45,181 nucleotides of DNA from positions 1-45,181 of the forward strand of contig NZ_JOHY01000051.1 of the NCBI RefSeq assembly GCF_000721495.1, in the 5' to 3' direction. This document shows positions 39,917-45,181 of the stretch, one piece after another. The stretch is from Streptomyces sp. NRRL F-5123 (lineage in GTDB: Bacteria; Actinomycetota; Actinomycetes; Streptomycetales; Streptomycetaceae). A program made the position numbers and the translations under genes. A model generated the notes under the pieces. The model was not told the DNA's origin, ran no database searches, and saw only the letters and a list, made by a program, of their open reading frames with translations. Each line of letters opens with the position of its first letter. The first letter of the stretch is position 1.

Positions 39917-41710
39917 TCAGGGCGTCCTTCCGTCGAGTCCTGTGAGGGCGAGAGCGGTGTTGACCAGGCCGACATGGCTGAACGCCTGCGGGTAGTTGCC
40001 CAGCTGGCGCCCGGCGACCGGGTCCCATTCCTCGGCGAGCAGCCCGACGTCGTTGCGTACGGTCAGCAGCCGTTCGAAGAGTTCGGTGGCCTCGTCCTTG
40101 CGTCCGGTGGCGTGCAGCGCGTCGGCGAGCCAGAACGAGCAGGCGAGGAAGGCGCCCTCGCTGCCGGGCAGCCCGTCGACGTTCCCGGCGCCGGGGGAGT
40201 AGCGCCGTACGAAGCCCTGGTGGTCCAGCTCGCGGCGGACCGCCTCGACCGTGCCGGCCACCCGCCGGTCGGTCGCCGGCAGGAAGCCGACCTGCGGGAT
40301 CAGCAGCGTGGCGGCGTCCAGCTCGGCGGAGCCGTAGGACTGCGTGAAGGTGTTGCGCTCGGCGTCGTAGCCCTTCTCGCACACCTCGGCGTGCACCTGC
40401 ATGCGCATGGAGCGCCAGCGGTCCGCGTCGCCGCGCAGCTTGGGGTGCGCCTCCAGGGTGCGCACCGCGCGGTCCGCCGCGACCCACGCCATGACCTTGG
40501 AGTGCACGAAGTGCCGGCGCGGGCCGCGCACCTCCCACAGCCCCTCGTCGGGCTCGCGCCACTTGCCCTCCAGGAATTCCATGAGGGCGCGCTGCAGGTT
40601 CCAGGCGTGCGGCTCGTCGCGCAGGCCGCTGTTCCTGGCCAGGAAGAGGGAGTCCAGCACCTCGCCGTAGACGTCCAGTTGGAGCTGGCCGGCCGCGGCG
40701 TTGCCGACCCGCACCGGGGCGGAGCCCGCGTACCCCTTGAGCCAGGGGACCTCGTACTCGGTGAGCCGCCGCTCGCCCGCGATGCCGTACATGATCTGCA
40801 GGTCGGCCGGGTCGCCGGCGACGGCCCGCAGCAGCCAGTCGCGCCAGGCCTGCGCCTCGGCGAGGAAGCCGCCGGAGACCAGCGCGTTGAGCGTCAGCGC
40901 GGCGTCGCGCAGCCAGCAGTAGCGGTAGTCCCAGTTGCGCACCCCGCCGATCTCCTCGGGCAGCGAGGTGGTCGCGGCCGCGGCGATGCCGCCGCTGGGC
41001 GCGTAGGTGAGCGCCTTGAGGGTGATCATGGAGCGCAGCACGGCGTCCCGCCACGGCCCCTGGTAGCAGCACTTCGCCGACCACTGCTCCCAGTCCTCGA
41101 CGCTCTGGTCCAGCGCCTCGAAGGGGTCGATCCGGTGCGGTGTGCCGGTGTGCGAGGAGTGCCAGGTCAGGACGAAGGCGACCCGGTCGCCCGCCGCGAC
41201 GGTGACGTCCGCGTACGTGCGCATGTCCTTGCCGTACATCGGCAGCGGCGGTTCGGTGCGCAGCCATACGGCGTCGGGCCCGGCGACCGCGACCCGCTGG
41301 TGGTTGGTGCGGCGCACCCACGGCACGACGCTGCCGTAGTCGAAGCGCAGCGTCAGCTCGCTGCGCACGGCGACCTCGCCGGACACGCCCTCGACGATTC
41401 GTACGAGGTCGGGCGCGTGGTCGCGCTGCGGCATGAAGTCGGTGACCTTGACCGTGCCGTCCGGGGTGTGCCAGACCGTGTCCAGGACGAGGGTGTCGCC
41501 GCGGTAGGAGCGCTCGCTGCACTCGTCGGACGTGCCGTCCAGCGGGGCGATCCGCCAGCGGCCGTTGTCCTCGTCGCCGAGCAGCGCCGCGAAGCACGCG
41601 GCGGAGTCGAAGCGCGGCAGGCACAGCCAGTCGACCGATCCGTCCCGGCCGACGAGCGCGGCGGTCTGGAGATCCCCGATGAGTGCGTAGTCCTCGATAC
41701 GTCCTGGCAC
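39917..41710 (-). CDS. Glycoside hydrolase family 15 protein (trehalase/glucoamylase-like)
   Basis: A 597-residue protein. The N-terminal beta-sandwich (IEDYALIGDLQTAALVGRDG... DWLCLPRFDS) and the alpha/alpha barrel (NWDYRYCWLRDAALTLNALV) are typical of the bacterial GH15 group that includes mycobacterial trehalase. Candidate catalytic acids are the Glu in DEGLWEVRG and the Glu pair in LLAEEWDP. No signal peptide is seen, so it acts in the cytoplasm, perhaps on trehalose, a spore and stress sugar in these bacteria. The GTG at 41710 is preceded by a GA/GG-rich stretch. It forms an operon with the SDR gene and lies 48 nt after the SURF1 gene. Confidence 0.9.
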   Translation of the reverse strand: MPGRIEDYALIGDLQTAALVGRDGSVDWLCLPRFDSAACFAALLGDEDNGRWRIAPLDGTSDECSERSYRGDTLVLDTVWHTPDGTVKVTDFMPQRDHAPDLVRIVEGVSGEVAVRSELTLRFDYGSVVPWVRRTNHQRVAVAGPDAVWLRTEPPLPMYGKDMRTYADVTVAAGDRVAFVLTWHSSHTGTPHRIDPFEALDQSVEDWEQWSAKCCYQGPWRDAVLRSMITLKALTYAPSGGIAAAATTSLPEEIGGVRNWDYRYCWLRDAALTLNALVSGGFLAEAQAWRDWLLRAVAGDPADLQIMYGIAGERRLTEYEVPWLKGYAGSAPVRVGNAAAGQLQLDVYGEVLDSLFLARNSGLRDEPHAWNLQRALMEFLEGKWREPDEGLWEVRGPRRHFVHSKVMAWVAADRAVRTLEAHPKLRGDADRWRSMRMQVHAEVCEKGYDAERNTFTQSYGSAELDAATLLIPQVGFLPATDRRVAGTVEAVRRELDHQGFVRRYSPGAGNVDGLPGSEGAFLACSFWLADALHATGRKDEATELFERLLTVRNDVGLLAEEWDPVAGRQLGNYPQAFSHVGLVNTALALTGLDGRTP

Positions 41711-41758
41711 GGCCCCGCCTCGTCGCTTCCGGTCCTGGTGTCGAGTGTGCTGGTGCGG

Positions 41759-42619
41759 CTACCGCACCGCTACCGGAACACTGCCTTCCGGCTCGTGCGG
41801 CTCGGCCGGCTCCGCGGCCTGCTTCGCGCGCTCGGCGAGGATCTCCGCGCGCTGCCGACGCAGCAGCACCACCCAGCCGACCGGCACCATCGCGGTGAAC
41901 AGCCACCACTGGATCGCGTACGCCATGTGCGGGCCGATGCTCTGGTGGTCAGGCTCGGGGACGGGGCCGGGCTGCCCGGGGCCGGGCTTCGGCACGGGGG
42001 ACACCAGCTCCAGGTATCCGCCGAGCACCTGCGCCGTGAGGTGGCCGGCGCTCTTCACCTGCGTGCCGTTGATCAGCATGATCTGCCGGTCGGGAAGGCC
42101 CGTGCGGTTGCGGATGCCGGTCGCGGCGCTGGTCTCGTCCGGGCGCAGCCGCCCGGTGACGGTGACCTCGCCGGACGGTGGCGGGGCGATCTTGGGGAAC
42201 TTCGTCGGGTCGTCGCCGGGCGCGACCCATCCGCGGTTGACCAGCACCGCGCGGCCGTCGTCCAGGACGAGCGGGGTGATGACGTGGTAGCCGACCTGCT
42301 CGCCGCCGCCGGAGGAGTCGTCGGAGCCGGAGTTGCCCGCGGTGCGGTGCCGGGCGACGACCTCGTGGGCGGTGTCGTAGTGGCCGCGCGCGGTGACGGT
42401 CTTGTAGAGGTCCTCGTGCGGCACCTGGAAACCGGGCGAGGTGACCGACTCCACCGGGACCGGTGCGGCCTTGAGAGCCGCGGCGATGAGGTGGTTGTTG
42501 GCCACCCGGTGCTCGTGCCGGTGCAGCTGCCAGAAGCCGAGTCTGACCATCACCGGCATCAGCACGAGGCCGACGAGGGTGAGGACGACCCATTGGCGGG
42601 ACAGCAGGAAGCGGTACAC
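41759..42619 (-). CDS. SURF1 family cytochrome oxidase biogenesis protein
   Basis: A 286-residue membrane protein. The first helix (FLLSRQWVVLTLVGLVLMPVMV) is followed by the SURF1 motif GFWQLHRHEHR, an extracytoplasmic domain with VLVNRGWVAPGDDP and VTVTGRLRPDE, and a second helix near the C-terminus (YAIQWWLFTAMVPVGWVVLL). SURF1 proteins aid heme-a insertion into aa3-type oxidase. The GTG at 42619 is favoured over the TTG at 42634: on the minus strand TACCGT (42631-42626) lies 6 nt before it, the layout of a leaderless transcript. Confidence 0.88.
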   Translation of the reverse strand: MYRFLLSRQWVVLTLVGLVLMPVMVRLGFWQLHRHEHRVANNHLIAAALKAAPVPVESVTSPGFQVPHEDLYKTVTARGHYDTAHEVVARHRTAGNSGSDDSSGGGEQVGYHVITPLVLDDGRAVLVNRGWVAPGDDPTKFPKIAPPPSGEVTVTGRLRPDETSAATGIRNRTGLPDRQIMLINGTQVKSAGHLTAQVLGGYLELVSPVPKPGPGQPGPVPEPDHQSIGPHMAYAIQWWLFTAMVPVGWVVLLRRQRAEILAERAKQAAEPAEPHEPEGSVPVAVR

Positions 42620-42666
42620 CCCACGACGGTACAACCCGGCCGCGGGGCGCCCGCGGGTAGGGGTCT

Positions 42667-42692
42667 CCGGCGGGCCGCCGCAGACCCGCCGG
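42667..42692. terminator. Hairpin between the Cys-rich gene and SURF1
   Basis: CCGGCGGG (42667-42674) pairs with CCCGCCGG (42685-42692) around a 10-nt loop, 15 nt after the minus-strand stop of the Cys-rich gene. It fits a terminator for that gene. Confidence 0.5.
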
Positions 42693-42707
42693 GCGGTGGC
42701 CCGGGTC

Positions 42708-42959
42708 TCAGGCCGGGGCGGGGGACTCGACGTGGTCGACGATGCCGGCGGCGCCCTCCGCGGCGGCGCAGTGCGCGCAGCAGTAGAAGTGGCCGTCGAC
42801 CTCGACGCCGTGCCCGAGGATCTGCACCCGGCAGTGCTCGCAGATCGGCGCCATCCGGTGGGCGGCGCACTCGAAGCAGTCGAAGACGTGCACTGCGCCC
42901 TGCGCGTGCACCTCGAACGTCATCGCATAATCGTTTCCGCAGACTTCGCATCGTGCCAT
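42708..42959 (-). CDS. Small Cys-rich putative metal-binding protein
   Basis: An 83-residue protein with Cys pairs CEVC, CFEC, CEHC and the cluster CCAHC, plus several His (HRMAP, HGVEVDGHFY). The arrangement suggests two zinc-ribbon or LIM-like knuckles, and it resembles proteins annotated as prokaryotic metallothionein. The likely ligand is Zn or another soft metal. The ATG at 42959 is chosen because the first Cys knuckle starts right after it; the start at 42995 would add 12 residues. Function beyond metal binding is not predictable. Confidence 0.75.
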   Translation of the reverse strand: MARCEVCGNDYAMTFEVHAQGAVHVFDCFECAAHRMAPICEHCRVQILGHGVEVDGHFYCCAHCAAAEGAAGIVDHVESPAPA

Positions 42960-43086
42960 GGGGCACAGGCTGCGGTCCGCGGACGGCCCGGGCAACCCGC
43001 GTGCCGGAGTGTTGCCCGACTGCCACCCGGACGGCGGCCGTACGCCGGGGCCCGTACCCGCCCGCGCCGCGGGCCGTGCACCCGCA

Positions 43087-43135
43087 GGACGTGCACGTCC
43101 CGCGCGGTCAGCCGGGCACGTCCTGCACCGTCAGC
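43087..43135. repeat. Palindrome and direct repeats at the exonuclease 3' end
   Basis: GGACGTGCACGTCC at 43087-43100 is a perfect 14-bp palindrome. Next to it, GCACGTCC-GC followed by GTCAGCC recurs with a period of about 24 bp (about 43093, 43117 and 43138), the last copy running into the 3' coding end of the exonuclease gene. It may be part of a terminator or a small repeat expansion. Confidence 0.5.
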
Positions 43136-44123
43136 CGTGCACGTCCTGCGCCGGGGTGACCGCCTTGAGCAGCTCGGTGAACTCCCGCTCGTCGATCACC
43201 GGCGTCCCGTACTCCCGGGCCTTGGCCGCCTTGCTCGTGGGCGAATCCGGGTCGTTGGTGACGAGCAGGCTGGTGAGCCGGCTCACCGACGACGCCACGT
43301 GCAGCCCCGCGTCCGTCGCCCGGTCCTCCAGCAGCTCGCGGTCTATCCCGGTGTCGCCGGAGAAGGCCACCCGCATCCCCTGCACGAGCGCCCCGCCCCG
43401 CGTGAGCCGCCCCGGGTTCGGGTACGGGCACGCCGGGCGCCTGCGGGCCGGCCGCCAGCCGGAGCGCGGGCCCGACCCGTACAGCCGCCCGTAACGCGGC
43501 GCGGGCACCGGGGCGTCGACCCACTCCGTCAGCGGGCGGCACGTGTGCAGCGGCAGCGGCAGCCCCGCGGCTGCGGCCAGGTGCAGGCTCGGCCGGAAGG
43601 CCTCGGCGAGCACCCGGGCGTCGTCCAGGGCGTGGTGGGCGCGCTGCTGGACCACCCCGTAGTGCGCGGCCAGCGACTCCAGCTTGTGGTTGGCCAGCGG
43701 CAGCCGCAGCTCCTTGGACAGCACGATCGTGCACAGCCGCTGCTCGACCGGCGCCGCCGACCGGGCGCGGGCGTACTCGCGGGCCAGCATCGACCAGTCG
43801 AAGACCGCGTTGTGGGCCACCAGCACGCGGCCCGCGAGGCGTTCGGCCAGCTCGTCCGCGACCTCGGGGAAGAGCGGGGCGTCGGCGAGCGCGGCGGCCG
43901 TCAGCCCGTGGATCCACACCGGGCCCGGGTCGCGCTGCGGGTTGACCGGCGAATACCAGTGGTCCTGGACATCCCCGCGGGCGTCGAGGCGGTAGACCGC
44001 GGCGGACACGATCCGGTCGTCCCGGCCCAGACCGGTGGTCTCGACGTCGACCACCGCGTAGCCCCCGGGGTAGCTCTCGGGCCAGGGCGTGGGCAGGGGC
44101 GGCGCGGTCGGGTTGTCCAGCAT
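43131..44123 (-). CDS. DEDDh 3'-5' exonuclease domain plus BRCT domain
   Basis: A 330-residue protein. Residues about 18-185 are a DnaQ-like exonuclease: VVDVETTGLG (Asp and Glu of motif I), VAHNAVFDWSML (motif II), and HHALDDARVLAEAF (motif III, DEDDh type). Residues about 245-325 are a BRCT domain (QGMRVAFSGDTGIDRELLED, SSVSRLTSLLVTNDPDSPTS, KAREYGTPVIDEREF). It probably acts in DNA repair or proofreading. The ATG at 44123 lacks a Shine-Dalgarno; TATCCT at 44135-44130 lies 7 nt upstream and suggests a leaderless mRNA. It is divergent from the desaturase gene. Confidence 0.9.
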   Translation of the reverse strand: MLDNPTAPPLPTPWPESYPGGYAVVDVETTGLGRDDRIVSAAVYRLDARGDVQDHWYSPVNPQRDPGPVWIHGLTAAALADAPLFPEVADELAERLAGRVLVAHNAVFDWSMLAREYARARSAAPVEQRLCTIVLSKELRLPLANHKLESLAAHYGVVQQRAHHALDDARVLAEAFRPSLHLAAAAGLPLPLHTCRPLTEWVDAPVPAPRYGRLYGSGPRSGWRPARRRPACPYPNPGRLTRGGALVQGMRVAFSGDTGIDRELLEDRATDAGLHVASSVSRLTSLLVTNDPDSPTSKAAKAREYGTPVIDEREFTELLKAVTPAQDVHG

Positions 44124-44262
44124 GGTCAGGAGGATACGGCGCCGCGCCGACAGTGGATCATCCCCGTCCGGACCGCGGGACCGCGCGGCGCCCCGCCGTG
44201 TTGACGCGTACGCGACCGTACCAATCGGTAACAACCTCTGGTGCCCGCCCGGGACGTGCCTC

Positions 44263-44275
44263 TATGGTGCGCGCA
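44263..44275 (+). promoter_or_regulatory. -10 box for a probably leaderless desaturase mRNA
   Basis: TATGGT at 44263-44268 is followed by 6 nt and the ATG at 44275, with no Shine-Dalgarno. Confidence 0.5.
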
Positions 44276-45181
44276 TGCCGCAACTGCCCGATGTCGTCCT
44301 GTGGTCGATACCCGCCTTCGTGCTGCTCACGGTCGTGGAGATGGTCAGCTACCGCGTTCACCCCGACGAGGACGCCGCCGGGTACGCGGGCCGGGACACC
44401 GCCGCGAGCCTGTCGATGGGCCTGGGCAGCCTGCTCACCGACGCGCTGTGGAAGATCCCGATCGTCGCCGTGTACTCCGCCCTCTACGCCCTCACCCCGC
44501 TGCGGGTGCCGGTGCACTGGTGGACGGTGCTGCTGATGCTGCTCGCACAGGACCTCTTCTACTACTGGTCGCACCGCGGGCACCACGTCGTCCGGCTGCT
44601 GTGGGCCTGCCACGTCGTGCATCACTCCAGCCGGAACTTCAACCTCTCCACCGCGCTCCGGCAGCCCTGGACGAGCCTGACGTCCTGGCCGTTCTACCTG
44701 CCGCTCGTCGCGCTCGGCGTGCACCCGGCGGCGCTCGCCTTCTGCTCGTCGGTCAGCCTCGTCTACCAGTTCTGGATCCACACCGAGCGCATCGGCAAGC
44801 TGGCCCGGCCGCTGGAGTTCGTGCTCAACACGCCCTCGCACCACCGCGTCCACCACGCGTCGCAGGGCAGCTACCTCGACCGCAACTTCGGCGGCATCCT
44901 CATCGTCTGGGACCGCCTCTTCGGCTCCTTCACCGCCGAGACCGAGCGCCCCGTCTACGGCCTGACGAAGAACATCGCGACGTACAACCCGCTGCGCGTC
45001 GCCACCCACGAGTACGCCGCCATCGCGCGCGACCTCGCGAGGGCGGGCAGCTGGCGCGACCGGCTCGGCCACCTCGTCAACGGCCCCGGCTGGGCCCCGG
45101 CACCCGCGCCGGCCCCGGCGGCCGTTCCCGTTCCGGCCGCCCCTCCCGCGCCCGCCCCCGCCCCGGCGGCCGCCCCGGCCG
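44275..45181 (+). CDS. Sterol desaturase/fatty acid hydroxylase family protein (3' truncated by window)
   Basis: An open frame of at least 302 codons that runs off the end of the window. Membrane helices near residues 5-22, 46-62 and 78-100 surround the three His boxes of the di-iron family: SHRGHH, HVVHHSS and HHRVHH. These enzymes hydroxylate or desaturate lipids such as sterols, carotenoids or fatty acids at the membrane. From about residue 264 the frame turns into a Pro/Ala repeat tail (PAPAPAPAAVPVPAA...) still open at 45181. The stop codon is not seen, so the full length is unknown. Confidence 0.88.
   Translation, partial: MPQLPDVVLWSIPAFVLLTVVEMVSYRVHPDEDAAGYAGRDTAASLSMGLGSLLTDALWKIPIVAVYSALYALTPLRVPVHWWTVLLMLLAQDLFYYWSHRGHHVVRLLWACHVVHHSSRNFNLSTALRQPWTSLTSWPFYLPLVALGVHPAALAFCSSVSLVYQFWIHTERIGKLARPLEFVLNTPSHHRVHHASQGSYLDRNFGGILIVWDRLFGSFTAETERPVYGLTKNIATYNPLRVATHEYAAIARDLARAGSWRDRLGHLVNGPGWAPAPAPAPAAVPVPAAPPAPAPAPAAAPA

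Noticed and set aside
1..45181. tRNA, rRNA, prophage, insertion-sequence or toxin-antitoxin genes
   Set aside because: I looked on both strands and saw no tRNA cloverleaf signature, no rRNA stretches, no transposase or integrase and no phage proteins.

Overview
The window is about 45 kb of very GC-rich DNA with almost all codon third positions G or C, frequent GTG starts and gene neighbours typical of the Streptomyces chromosome core (an SCO1860-type LAETG surface protein next to the cobalamin genes, PitH, the small nucleoid protein Gbn, an Asp23/AmaP cluster, a mycobacterial-type GH15 enzyme, SURF1). It is best read as a chromosomal segment of a member of the Streptomycetaceae; the genus cannot be fixed from the sequence alone.

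Layout. 1-2294 (+): tail of an unidentified gene, a GlxA/AraC-type regulator, an amidohydrolase. 2288-2865: gene-free stretch with a degenerate repeat array. 2902-7407 (+): sortase-anchored surface protein, then a membrane Ser/Thr kinase fused to an extracellular solute-binding domain. 7419-26717 (-): one 19.3-kb cobalamin operon read from right to left: cobD, cobQ, cobN, a 124-aa low-complexity ORF, chlI/D chelatase, cobO, cobB, cobI, a 178-aa low-complexity ORF, cobM, cobL, a cbiG-cobJ-cobH fusion, cbiX, cobC. Every neighbouring pair of reading frames overlaps by 1 to 17 nt. A cobalamin riboswitch (about 26825-27003, minus strand) and a 21-codon leader ORF precede cobD. 27100-28552 (-): small membrane protein and low-affinity phosphate transporter with a PHO box. 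28774-34085 (+): class II aldolase, alpha/beta hydrolase, unknown protein, ABC-F ATPase, with two related long inverted-repeat elements between them. 34495-35669 (+): gbn and an enoyl-CoA hydratase. 35701-39126: Asp23/AmaP envelope-stress cluster. 39154-44123 (-): atypical SDR, GH15 enzyme, SURF1, Cys-rich protein, exonuclease with BRCT. 44275-end (+): truncated sterol-desaturase family protein.

How it works together. The cob operon covers corrin-ring methylation, ring contraction, cobalt insertion, amidation, adenosylation and aminopropanol attachment. It mixes 'anaerobic' enzymes (CbiX, CbiG) with 'aerobic' ones (CobN plus ChlI/D). No gene for the precorrin-6A reductase (CobK/CbiJ), for C1 methylation (CbiD/CobF) or for nucleotide-loop assembly (CobU/S/T) is visible, so these must lie elsewhere or be replaced.

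Most unusual: within this one operon, low-complexity DNA has repeatedly expanded at or near gene and domain junctions while the chain of overlapping stops and starts is kept. Examples are a 163-aa Arg/Pro repeat tail on CobD, two complete disordered ORFs with 4-nt overlaps on both sides, a (GCCACC)11 microsatellite giving Gly22 in CobB, a dispersed repeat read through in CobB, a 113-aa N-terminal extension of CobL that must be translated, and Pro-rich linkers joining CbiG, CobJ and CobH into one 884-aa chain.
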